DNA from: Bacillota bacterium
GTDB taxonomy: Bacteria; Bacillota; Clostridia; Christensenellales; Aristaeellaceae
Assembly (NCBI GenBank): GCA_023411395.1
Contig: JAEYOV010000061.1
Coordinates: forward strand, 1-64,000
Direction of reading: 5' to 3'
DNA: 64,000 nucleotides
Below, piece by piece: positions 41,507-49,614 of this stretch (position 1 is the stretch's first letter; each line of letters opens with the position of its first letter). The notes under the pieces were generated by a model, which searched no databases, was not told where the DNA came from, and saw nothing but the letters and a program-made list of their open reading frames with translations. The position numbers and the translations under genes are program-made.

Positions 41507-42665
41507 TTTTGTGAAGCAGAGGGCCGGTGAAATCGCCCCCTGGATCAAAGATATTCGGCGGGAGCTGCATATGCAACCCGAGCTTGGGGGCCAGGAGGAG
41601 AACACCCAGCGCTTTATCCTTGCGAAGCTTTACGAACTGAATATAGAGACATTCACCTATCCCGGCCAGTACGCTGTGGTGGGGCTGATCCGCGGAACAT
41701 TTCCCGGGAAAACCATTGCCTTGCGGGCGGATATGGACGCGCTGCCCGTTCAGGAAGCAACGGGATTGCCCTTTGCCTCCCGGATTTCTGGGAAAATGCA
41801 CGCCTGCGGCCACGACGCCCATATGGCCATAGCGCTGGGAGCGGCCAAAATATTGACGGAAAACAGGGACCGGCTCCATGGACAAGTGAAGCTGCTCTTT
41901 GAGCCGGCGGAGGAAACCACTGGCGGCGCGAAGGATATGGTGGCCGCGGGATGCCTGGAAAACCCCCATGTGGACGCGGTGTTTGGGCTGCATATGCTGC
42001 CGGACCAGCCGGCGGGAGTCGTATATACGAAGCCTGGCTGCGTCAGCGGCGCCAGTGACGATATTCAGATCACGGTACATGGCACAGGCTGCCATGGGGC
42101 GTATCCCGAGCGGGGGGTGGACGCCATCGTCATCGCAGCACAAATCATTGTGGCCTTGCAAACACTGGTGAGCCGTAACATATCGCCCCTGGACAGCGCG
42201 GTGGTGTCATTTGGTAAAATCACGGGCGGCACTGCCAAGAATGTTATTTGTGACCGGGTGGAAATCGGCGGCACACTTCGCACGCTAAAGCCGGAGACAA
42301 GGGCGATGCTCAAGGCAAAGCTTGCCAGGATACCCGCGGCCATCGCCGGAGCCCTGGGCGGCCATGCGGAAGCCGTGCTCAAGGATGGCTATGGAGCTGT
42401 GTACAACGATGAGCCGCTACACGAACAATTCCTGGCGCTGGCCGCAGACATGGCGGGCAAGGAGAACATTGTGCCCCGCGTGCATCCCAGCCTTGGGGTG
42501 GAGAGCTTCAGCTTTTTTGTGGCCAATACCCCCGGTGTATATTACGATCTGGGCTGCGGCATAGGTTCCGCGCTGCATACCTGCGATTTTTTTGTGGATG
42601 AAAGCTGCCTGCAAACAGGCGCTGCGCTGCAGGCGGCCATGGCGCTGGACTTTTTGAAAGGATGA
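41496..42665 (+). CDS. M20-family amidohydrolase
   Basis: The 389-residue metallo-hydrolase has the typical motifs RRELHMQPELGGQE, ALRADMDALPVQE, MHACGHDAHMA and EPAEETTGGAKDMV. Members cleave N-acyl amino acids, hippurate or peptides. The metal ligands (CGH, D, E, H) appear intact. It is cytosolic. The GTG at 41496 lies inside the end of alr. It stands between alr and a D-aminopeptidase, which suggests N-acyl amino acid or peptide recycling. Confidence 0.93.
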   Translation: MSYDFVKQRAGEIAPWIKDIRRELHMQPELGGQEENTQRFILAKLYELNIETFTYPGQYAVVGLIRGTFPGKTIALRADMDALPVQEATGLPFASRISGKMHACGHDAHMAIALGAAKILTENRDRLHGQVKLLFEPAEETTGGAKDMVAAGCLENPHVDAVFGLHMLPDQPAGVVYTKPGCVSGASDDIQITVHGTGCHGAYPERGVDAIVIAAQIIVALQTLVSRNISPLDSAVVSFGKITGGTAKNVICDRVEIGGTLRTLKPETRAMLKAKLARIPAAIAGALGGHAEAVLKDGYGAVYNDEPLHEQFLALAADMAGKENIVPRVHPSLGVESFSFFVANTPGVYYDLGCGIGSALHTCDFFVDESCLQTGAALQAAMALDFLKG

Positions 42666-42673
42666 GACATCAA

Positions 42674-43474
42674 ATGAAACGTATTTTTCTTTCCGCCGAC
42701 ATGGAGGGCACCTGCGGCATCGTTCATTGGGAAGAGACGGGCAAGAACAAGCCGGACTACACACCCTTTGCCCGGCAGATGACCAAGGAGGCGGCCGCCG
42801 CCTGCGAGGGAGCCATTTTGGGCGGAGCGGCCGAGATACTCGTCAAGGACGCCCATGATTCAGCCAGAAACATTCTGACGGAAGAGCTGCCGGAGCAGGC
42901 GCGCATCTTCCGCGGCTGGGCGGAAAACCCGCTCAGCATGATGGCGGGACTTGTCGAAAGCTTTTCCGGCGTTTTTTTTACGGGCTACCATTCCGCTGCT
43001 GGCATAAACGGAAACCCTCTTTCCCACACCATGAACACTAAGAACATTTTCGTGAAGATCAATGGCGAACTGGCGTCTGAGCTTTTGATCAACAGCCTTG
43101 CCGCCGCCATGCTCAAGGTGCCCGTACTGCTTGTGACGGGGGACAGGGCGCTTTGCGACTGGATCACATCCGTCAACCCCAATATCCTCACCGTGCCTGT
43201 GAACGAAGGAACGGGCAAGGGAGCCGTTTCCATCCACCCGAACGTGGCGGTGCGGCGCATCCGTGAAGCGGCGCAAAAGGCAATGGCTTTGGACGGAAGC
43301 AGGTGCATGTTCCCGTTGCCCGGGCATTTTGCTGTGGAAATCTGCTACAGGGACCATGCGGCGGCCTACAGCAACAGCTTCTATCCCGGATGTGTCCAGA
43401 CCGACGCCCGGACGGTGCGCTTTGAGGCGGATGACTATATGGAGGTTTTGCGCTTTTTCCACTTTTGTCTGTGA
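42674..43474 (+). CDS. dppA: M55-family D-aminopeptidase (DppA-like)
   Basis: The 266-residue protein begins with the M55 hallmark SADMEGTCGI (about 6-15). Other ligand segments are VKDAHDSARNI and GYHSAAG. DppA of Bacillus releases N-terminal D-amino acids from D-peptides. The start at 42674 (MKRIFLSADMEG) matches the family; an ATG at 42662 overlaps the M20 stop and is the alternative. With alr and M20 it suggests recovery of D-Ala from murein peptides. Confidence 0.92.
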   Translation: MKRIFLSADMEGTCGIVHWEETGKNKPDYTPFARQMTKEAAAACEGAILGGAAEILVKDAHDSARNILTEELPEQARIFRGWAENPLSMMAGLVESFSGVFFTGYHSAAGINGNPLSHTMNTKNIFVKINGELASELLINSLAAAMLKVPVLLVTGDRALCDWITSVNPNILTVPVNEGTGKGAVSIHPNVAVRRIREAAQKAMALDGSRCMFPLPGHFAVEICYRDHAAAYSNSFYPGCVQTDARTVRFEADDYMEVLRFFHFCL

Positions 43475-43489
43475 TCGGGAGGAAGGATT

Positions 43490-44032
43490 ATGGAAATCGT
43501 ACGGTTCGACAGGGGAAAAGATGCGCACAGGCAGGAGTTTGCCGATCTTTTAATCACTTGCTTTCCCCATTGTTACGCGGACTGTGCAATGGAGAAAGTG
43601 GAAAAATACCTTGGGGAAGACCGCATAGCGCTGATGGCTTTGATGGATGGGTGCCTGGCGGGCTTTGTCGGGGCGGCTCCCCATTATGGGGTAACTGGAT
43701 GGGAGCTGCATCCTCTGGCGGTTTTTCCTGAATTCCAAGGACAGGGCATTGGAAAAGCGCTTGTCAGGGCGCTGGAGGCGGAGGTATTAAAAAGGGGCGG
43801 TATCACGCTTTACCTGGGCACGGACGACGAGTTCAATAAGACATCTCTGTCCGGCGTGGATCTGTATGACAGGCTGTGGGAAAAGATCGCAAGCATACGG
43901 AACCTGAAAATGCACCCGTATGAGTTCTATCAAAAGCAGGGCTTTCAAATTGTTGGCGTGCTGCCGGATGTCAACGGTTTTGGTAAGCCGGACATCTATA
44001 TGGCCAAAAGGCTGGCTGATCCAAAGGCATAA
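43490..44032 (+). CDS. GNAT acetyltransferase resembling AAC(6')
   Basis: The 180-residue protein has the acetyl-CoA site LAVFPEFQGQGIGKALVRALE and downstream features shared with aminoglycoside 6'-N-acetyltransferases: LYLGTDDEFNKTSLSGVDLY, FYQKQGFQIVGVLPD and NGFGKPDIYMAKR. Resistance is not implied, because many chromosomal GNATs share these segments; the context points rather to modification of an amino acid or peptide. GGGAGGA precedes the ATG. It is last in the alr operon. Confidence 0.85.
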   Translation: MEIVRFDRGKDAHRQEFADLLITCFPHCYADCAMEKVEKYLGEDRIALMALMDGCLAGFVGAAPHYGVTGWELHPLAVFPEFQGQGIGKALVRALEAEVLKRGGITLYLGTDDEFNKTSLSGVDLYDRLWEKIASIRNLKMHPYEFYQKQGFQIVGVLPDVNGFGKPDIYMAKRLADPKA

Positions 44033-44033
44033 T

Positions 44034-44075
44034 AAATCCGCCGCACTTCAGGCAAAGAAGCGCGGCGGAATTTTT
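44034..44075. terminator. Bidirectional terminator GNAT / metY
   Basis: TCCGCCGC (44037-44044) pairs with GCGGCGGA (44062-44069), flanked by AAA on the left and ATTTTT on the right. It lies between convergent genes. Confidence 0.8.
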
Positions 44076-44085
44076 GTGCTCCGTA

Positions 44086-45351
44086 TCAGACAGCCGCCAT
44101 GGCCTGGCGGATATCTTCTATGATGTCGTCGATATGCTCCAGTCCCACGGAGATGCGGATGAGGCCGGGGTTGACGCCGGCGGCAGCAAGCTGCTCCTCG
44201 GTCAGTTGCCGGTGGGTGGCGCTGGCAGGGTGCAGGACGCAGGTGCGGATGTCCGCCACGTGGACCTCCTTGGAGGCCAGTTGCAGGCTGTCCATAAACC
44301 TGACCGCCGGTTCGCGGCCGCCCTTCATCACAAAGGAGATGACGCCGCAGGCGCCCTTGGGCAGGTATTTTTGCGCCAGCGCGTAATAGCGGTCGCCGGG
44401 CAGCGCAGCGTAGCGTACCGATGCCACATGGGGGCAGCTTTGCAGGTATTTTGCGACTGCCAGCCCGTTTTCGCAGTACTTCATCATGCGCACCGGCAGC
44501 GTTTCCAGCCCCAGGTTCAGCAAAAAGGCGGAATGAGCGGCGGGGTAGCAGCCGAAATCCCGCATGAGCTGCATCCGGGCCTTGATGATGTAGGCCATTT
44601 TGCCAAAGTCGCGGGTGTATATCACGCCGTGGTAGGATGCGTCCGGCTCGGTGAATTCCGGGAAATTTCCATTTGCCCAGTCAAACGTGCCGCCGTCCAC
44701 GATGACACCGCCCACCTGCAATGCGTGGCCGTCCATGTATTTGGTGGTGGAATGGATGATGATGTCCGCCCCGAATTGGAAGGGCTTGCACAGGATGGGC
44801 GTGGCAAAGGTGTTGTCGATGATCAGGGGCAGGCCGTTTTTGTGGGCGATGGCGGCAAACTTTTCGATGTCAAGAACGCAAAGGGCAGGGTTGGCGAGCG
44901 TTTCGCCGAAAACCGCGCGGGTGTTGGGCTTGAAAGCGCTTTGGATCGTCTCTTCGTCCGCGTCGGCGTCCACGAAGATGCATTCAATGCCAAGGCGTTT
45001 GAGTGTTACAGCAAACAGATTCACCGTACCGCCGTAGATGGTGGAAGCACAGACGAAGCTTTCCCCGCTTTTGCACAGGTTCAGGATGGACAGAAGCGAC
45101 GCCGCCTGGCCGGAGGAGGTGCACATGGCCCCTACGCCGCCCTCCAGGTCGGCGATCTTTTTTTCCACCGCTTCCACCGTAGGGTTGGAAAAGCGGGAAT
45201 ACATGTGGGCGGTGGGCATGTCGAAAAGCGCGCCTATTTGCGCCGTGGTATCAAAAACGTAGGTGGTGCTCTGCACGATAGGAGCTACCCTGGGCTCTCC
45301 GTTTTTGGGGGTATAGCCGGAATGAAGGCATTTGGTTTCGTCGTGAGGCAT
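44086..45351 (-). CDS. metY: O-acetylhomoserine sulfhydrylase (MetY-type)
   Basis: The 421-residue PLP enzyme makes homocysteine from O-acetylhomoserine and sulfide. The PLP Lys is in HSTTKYMDGH (near 207); QSTTYVFDT, YSRFSNPTVEAVEKKIADLE and the C-terminal RISVGLEHIDDIIEDI fit the Cys/Met metabolism PLP family. The length of about 420 favours MetY over cystathionine enzymes (about 380). AAAAGGAG precedes the ATG. No SAM riboswitch is seen upstream; copy C of the palindromic repeat lies there. Confidence 0.94.
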   Translation of the reverse strand: MPHDETKCLHSGYTPKNGEPRVAPIVQSTTYVFDTTAQIGALFDMPTAHMYSRFSNPTVEAVEKKIADLEGGVGAMCTSSGQAASLLSILNLCKSGESFVCASTIYGGTVNLFAVTLKRLGIECIFVDADADEETIQSAFKPNTRAVFGETLANPALCVLDIEKFAAIAHKNGLPLIIDNTFATPILCKPFQFGADIIIHSTTKYMDGHALQVGGVIVDGGTFDWANGNFPEFTEPDASYHGVIYTRDFGKMAYIIKARMQLMRDFGCYPAAHSAFLLNLGLETLPVRMMKYCENGLAVAKYLQSCPHVASVRYAALPGDRYYALAQKYLPKGACGVISFVMKGGREPAVRFMDSLQLASKEVHVADIRTCVLHPASATHRQLTEEQLAAAGVNPGLIRISVGLEHIDDIIEDIRQAMAAV

Positions 45352-45376
45352 AGAGTGAGTCTCCTTTTAAGTGATT

Positions 45377-45460
45377 TGTATATATTGTGTGTAAACAGGA
45401 TTTCGCGTCTGCGGACGCGGCCAAAGGGCTTTCCGGCCGCTCTTTGGAAATCTTCGGATA
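45377..45460. repeat. MITE-like element core, copy C
   Basis: This copy has the core GCGTC-TGCG-GACGC hairpin and the CCAAAGGGC...CTCTTTGG stem and matches copies A and B across about 60 bases, but lacks the GGGGCTGTCG terminal repeats. It lies between the oppF stop and the metY start, where it could end the opp transcript. Confidence 0.7.
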
Positions 45461-45473
45461 CCGTAGTGGAATG

Positions 45474-46409
45474 TTACGATACCAATATATCTTCGTACTC
45501 TTCCCATTCACGCTTGTTGGCGTGGATGAAATGCCCCGGCCTGATCTGCCGGAAGAAGGGCGCATCCGTTTGATAATCATGGATGGACGGGTCGTACACC
45601 TCCAGCACCTTCTGCTTTTCCACGATGGGGTTGGGCTGGGGGATGGCGGAAAGCAATGCCCTTGTGTAAGGGTGGAGGGGATGCTCAAACAACGCTTCCG
45701 TATCCGCCATTTCCACCAGAACGCCTTTGTGGATGACGGCGATACGGTCGCAGATAAAACGCATCACCGACAAGTCGTGGGAGATGAACAGGTACGTCAG
45801 CCCATGCTTTTTTTGCAGGTCGCTCAATAGATTCAGCACCTGGGCCCGGATGGATACGTCCAGGGCGGAGATGGGTTCGTCGGCGATGATGAATTCCGGT
45901 TTCATGATCAGCGCCCTGGCGATGCCGATCCGCTGTCGCTGGCCGCCGGAAAACTCATGGGGGAAGCGGCTGGAAAACTCGGGCAAAAGCCCCACGTCCT
46001 GCAGCGCGTCCATGACCATGTTCCGAAGGTTTGCCTTGGGGATGCGGCGGCCCTGCATGCCCTCGGAGACAATGTAGTCGATTTTGGCCCGCTCATTGAG
46101 CGAGGCCATGGGGTCCTGAAAGATCATTTGAATCTTGCGGGTGACGGCAAGGTCGTCCTCTTTGTTCAGCTTTCCGCTGATGATTTGGCCGCCAAACTTG
46201 ATTTCCCCGCCGGAGGTGGGATGCACCCTTACGATGGCGCGGCCGATGGTGGTCTTGCCGGAGCCGGATTCGCCCACGACGCCGAAGGTTTCGCCGCGGA
46301 AGACGTGGAACGTTACACCCTTTACGGCCTCAAACCTGCGGCGGCCTCGGCCGAAGGTGACAGACAGGTTGTTGACTTCCAGGAGCTTTTCCCGGTATTC
46401 ACTTTGCAT
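45474..46409 (-). CDS. oppF: Oligopeptide ABC transporter ATPase OppF
   Basis: The protein has about 311 residues. Walker A is GESGSGKTT, the Q-loop MIFQDPMASL, the signature FSGGQRQRIGIARAL, Walker B IIADEPISALD, and the switch FISHDLSV. The C-terminal EHPLHPYTRALLSAIP is the oligopeptide-binding-type tail found in OppD/F. The start could be ATG 46409 or GTG 46412 (GGGAGG upstream); both overlap the end of oppD. It is the last gene of the opp operon. Confidence 0.94.
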   Translation of the reverse strand: MQSEYREKLLEVNNLSVTFGRGRRRFEAVKGVTFHVFRGETFGVVGESGSGKTTIGRAIVRVHPTSGGEIKFGGQIISGKLNKEDDLAVTRKIQMIFQDPMASLNERAKIDYIVSEGMQGRRIPKANLRNMVMDALQDVGLLPEFSSRFPHEFSGGQRQRIGIARALIMKPEFIIADEPISALDVSIRAQVLNLLSDLQKKHGLTYLFISHDLSVMRFICDRIAVIHKGVLVEMADTEALFEHPLHPYTRALLSAIPQPNPIVEKQKVLEVYDPSIHDYQTDAPFFRQIRPGHFIHANKREWEEYEDILVS

Positions 46410-47514
46410 CACGGGAAACACCTCCCAGGCTTTTGAGTTTCAGGATGGATTCGGGCGGGGACACCTTGGGGGCGCGCTTGTCCAGGAGCCAGGTGCGGGC
46501 CAGGTGGGTGGGGGATACCTCAAAATACGGCGGCTGCTCCACATGGTCGATCTTCAGCGCCATGGGGTTGCGCTGGGCAAAGGCGTCGCCTGGAATTTGC
46601 TTGAACAGGTTGGGCGGCGTGCCCTGGATGGAATAGAGCTTTTCCCCTTTTTGCCCAAGCTGCGGTAGCGAGGACAGAAGCGCCCAGGTGTAGGGGTGCC
46701 TGGGATCGTAGAAAATTTCGTTCACCAATCCCAGCTCCACCACATCGCCTGCGTACATCACGGCCACCCGCTCGGCGATGTTGGCTACCACGCCCAGATC
46801 ATGGGTGATGAACAAAAGCGTCAGGCGGTATTTTTCCTTCAATTCTTTCAGCAGATTCAATATTTGCGCCTGAATGGTCACGTCCAGCGCGGTGGTGGGC
46901 TCGTCACAGATGAGAATTTTCGGCCGGCAGGCGATGGCGATGGCAATCACGATCCGCTGGCGCATGCCGCCGGACAGCTCATGGGGGAATTGCCTGTACC
47001 GCCGCCTGGGGTCGTCGATGCGCACATCCGCAAGAATGCGGATGGCCGCCTCTTTGGCTGCCGCGCCGGTGAGGCTGCTGTGCAGCTTCAGGGCTTCGCT
47101 GATCTGCGCGCCGACGCTCTTTAAGGGGTTCAGGCTGGTCATGGGGTCCTGGGGAATCATGCAGATTTCCCGGCCCCGTATTTGTAGCCAGTCGCGTTCC
47201 GATTTGAATCGGGCCAGGTCTGCGTAGCGGCGGCCGGTTTCGTCCATGCCGTACAGGGGCGGCTTTGCGTCCTCGGGCACAGGCAGGCCGTAATAGCGGA
47301 TGGAACCGCCGGAAATAAAGCCGTTGGGGTCCAACAGCCCAATGAAGTTTTTGTTGAGCACCGATTTGCCGCTGCCGGATTCGCCCACGATGGCCAGGCT
47401 TTCCCCTTCATACACGTTCAGGGAAACGCCCCGTATGGCGTGGAGGATGCGGCCCCGGAGGCTGAATTTTATGTTCAGGTCCCGGATGGAAAGGATGGGC
47501 TTTGTGTTTTCCAT
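46399..47514 (-). CDS. oppD: Oligopeptide ABC transporter ATPase OppD
   Basis: The 371-residue ATPase has Walker A GESGSGKSV, a long insert, the Q-loop MIPQDPMTSL, the signature LSGGMRQRIVIAIAI, Walker B ILICDEPTTALD and the switch FITHDLGV. The C-terminal DPRHPYTWALLSSLP tail is typical. The start at 47514 has AAGGGGG upstream; the longer reading to 47850 runs over oppC. It overlaps oppF. Confidence 0.94.
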   Translation of the reverse strand: MENTKPILSIRDLNIKFSLRGRILHAIRGVSLNVYEGESLAIVGESGSGKSVLNKNFIGLLDPNGFISGGSIRYYGLPVPEDAKPPLYGMDETGRRYADLARFKSERDWLQIRGREICMIPQDPMTSLNPLKSVGAQISEALKLHSSLTGAAAKEAAIRILADVRIDDPRRRYRQFPHELSGGMRQRIVIAIAIACRPKILICDEPTTALDVTIQAQILNLLKELKEKYRLTLLFITHDLGVVANIAERVAVMYAGDVVELGLVNEIFYDPRHPYTWALLSSLPQLGQKGEKLYSIQGTPPNLFKQIPGDAFAQRNPMALKIDHVEQPPYFEVSPTHLARTWLLDKRAPKVSPPESILKLKSLGGVSRDAK

Positions 47515-47531
47515 GATCCATCCCCCTTTCC

Positions 47532-48536
47532 TCACAAGTGATTCTTGGGATCGGCGGCATCGGAAAACGCGTTGCCGATCACATAGAACGAGATTGTCAC
47601 AATGGACAGGATAATGGTGGGGTAGATGAGCTGGTAGCGCAGGCTGGGACTCATCATCAGTTGGCGGCCGACGTTGATCAGATTCCCCAGGCTGGGGATG
47701 GTGGCGGGCACGCCCAGGCCGATGTAGGTGATGAATACCTCGCTGCCGATGGCGCCGGGGATCGAAAGCGCCATGCGCAGCATGATCACCGACACCAGGT
47801 AAGGAAGCAGATTTTTCACAATGATTCGCGGTGTGCTTGTGCCAAGGCACCGGGAAGCCACGTTGTAGTCCCGGTCACGGATAATCAGAATTTGATTCCG
47901 CACAAACCTTGCCATACCAATCCATCCGGTCAGTGACAGCGCCAGGATGATGGTGGAAATGCCGGGCCTGAAAATGAAGGAAACCAGGATCAATACGATG
48001 GTGGTAGGGATGTTGTCCATAATGTTGTATATTTCCGTGAACAAAAAATCCAGCTTGCGAAGATACCCCCACAGAACGCCCATAACGATGCCGATGAACG
48101 CTTCAATGACGGCTACGCTGATGCCTATGAACAGGGAGGTGCGGGTGCCCGCCCAAAGCCTGGCCCACAAGTCCTGGCCGATGGAGTTGGTGCCCATGAT
48201 GAAGGTGCTGCTTGGAGGCTGGTTCTTGTAGGGCAATCTCGTCACGGGATTGTTATTTACCACAAAGGGATCAAACTGACCCGGCAAAATGGGCTGAATG
48301 AAGGTAAACAGAAGGATGCTTGCCACGACGATCAGCAGGAACATGGCCACCCTGTTTTTGGAAAAGGCCTGGACGGTGGAACGCCAATAGGAATACTGGC
48401 TGATGCCTGTACGCTCCGTCTCCTCCAGGTTAAAGGGGGCGAAGGTAAACTTTTCCGCCTCGGTCAGGGTACCCGAAAGCTGCTGGCCGATATGCTTCTC
48501 CAAACGCTCTACCTTGGGATGCTTCAAAATCGCCAT
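47532..48536 (-). CDS. oppC: Oligopeptide ABC transporter permease OppC
   Basis: The 334-residue permease has a long N-terminal cytosolic region (about 1-65), a first helix near 70-90, and the core domain with GTNSIGQDLWARLWAGTRTSLFIG, typical of OppC, and EAA-like VASRCLGTSTPRIIVKNLLPYL. It pairs with OppB. The start overlaps the oppB stop (TGATG); the reading to 48629 is not used. Confidence 0.94.
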   Translation of the reverse strand: MAILKHPKVERLEKHIGQQLSGTLTEAEKFTFAPFNLEETERTGISQYSYWRSTVQAFSKNRVAMFLLIVVASILLFTFIQPILPGQFDPFVVNNNPVTRLPYKNQPPSSTFIMGTNSIGQDLWARLWAGTRTSLFIGISVAVIEAFIGIVMGVLWGYLRKLDFLFTEIYNIMDNIPTTIVLILVSFIFRPGISTIILALSLTGWIGMARFVRNQILIIRDRDYNVASRCLGTSTPRIIVKNLLPYLVSVIMLRMALSIPGAIGSEVFITYIGLGVPATIPSLGNLINVGRQLMMSPSLRYQLIYPTIILSIVTISFYVIGNAFSDAADPKNHL

Positions 48537-49480
48537 CAGCGGCTGCCCCCCTTCTTGGCGAAGGTGATGCGGGGGTCCAGCGCCACCATCAAAAGGTCGC
48601 CCAGAACAAGACCTATGACGCCTACGCAAGCATACAAAAGCACAATGCCCTGCACCATGGAGTTGTCCTGCTTTTTGATGACGTTGACCAGCAGCCCGCC
48701 CATGCCGGGGATGGAGTACAGAGATTCGATATAGATGGAGCCGATGACCGTGTTCAAAAAGGAGGTGGGCAGGTATTGGGCCATGGGCACAAAGGCATTG
48801 CGGAAGATATGGCGGAACATGATCTTGTTGCCGGAAACGCCTTTGATGCGGGCCAGCATCACATAATCCTTGCGGCTTTCATCCACCATGTAGCGCCTGA
48901 GCCACATGGCGTAGTAGGCGATGTTCCCCAGGGACATGGAAAAGACGGGCAATATCCATGACACGGGATTTTGGGCGTCAAAGAGCAGCCTGATATGAAA
49001 AAGCTCCGTTCCGTACAGCTGGATGAACAGATAGTACACCGCCGCCGGAACGGCCTGGATCAGCACGATAAAACCCGTTCCGATGTGGTCGAGCAGCCTG
49101 CCCTTGTACTTGGCCATCAGCGTGCCCATGGGCAGGCCTACCAGCATGGAAAACAGGATCGACAAACCGCCCAATTGGATGGAAACAGGTATTTTGGGCG
49201 CGAGAATCTCCGCCACCGGCACATTGTTGCGGTAGACTTTGGATATGCCAAGATCAAAGCGGGTGATGAGGTTTTTGAAGAAATTGAAAAGCTGGATATG
49301 CAGGGGCTGGTCGAGCCCCAATTGCTTCAGGCCGTTGGTAATCTGCTCCGGGGACAGCTTGTCAAAATTCTGAAAATAACCCTCGATGGGCATCATGCGG
49401 ACAAGGATGAAGGTGGTGGTCAAGACCAGCATAAGGGTGATCAAGGAGCGCAGGATCCTTTTGACCAAGTATTTTGCCAT
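48536..49480 (-). CDS. oppB: Oligopeptide ABC transporter permease OppB
   Basis: The 314-residue permease begins MAKYLVKRILRSLITL with the first helix at about 8-30. The periplasmic loop with LGLDQPLHIQLFNFFKN and the core with FSMSLGNIAYYAMWLRRYMV and ARIKGVSGNKIMFRHIFRNA are typical of OppB. It is the first permease after oppA and is separated from it by a hairpin. Confidence 0.94.
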   Translation of the reverse strand: MAKYLVKRILRSLITLMLVLTTTFILVRMMPIEGYFQNFDKLSPEQITNGLKQLGLDQPLHIQLFNFFKNLITRFDLGISKVYRNNVPVAEILAPKIPVSIQLGGLSILFSMLVGLPMGTLMAKYKGRLLDHIGTGFIVLIQAVPAAVYYLFIQLYGTELFHIRLLFDAQNPVSWILPVFSMSLGNIAYYAMWLRRYMVDESRKDYVMLARIKGVSGNKIMFRHIFRNAFVPMAQYLPTSFLNTVIGSIYIESLYSIPGMGGLLVNVIKKQDNSMVQGIVLLYACVGVIGLVLGDLLMVALDPRITFAKKGGSR

Positions 49481-49529
49481 GCTTTCAAACCCCTTTGACG
49501 AATGTGAAGCCGCGCTGCCTTTACGACGA

Positions 49530-49559
49530 GGAGGAACCCCCGAATCCGGGAGTTCCTCC
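49530..49559. promoter_or_regulatory. Intercistronic hairpin oppA-oppB
   Basis: GGAGGAAC pairs with GTTCCTCC around a CCCCGAATCCGGGA loop that can pair further. No T run follows on the minus strand. It probably limits read-through or protects the oppA message. Confidence 0.65.
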
Positions 49560-49614
49560 CCAGCATGTCATCCGCCCTGAAGTGGCCTCCAGGGAGACAA
49601 CAGCCGCGATGGTA

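Noticed and set aside
45352..45473. SAM or T-box riboswitch before metY
   Set aside because: The start is 10 bases after its ribosome site and the upstream sequence is the repeat core; no riboswitch pattern seen.
44074..45573. 499-codon plus-strand open frame
   Set aside because: It is antisense to metY and the start of the repeat region; low-complexity composition.
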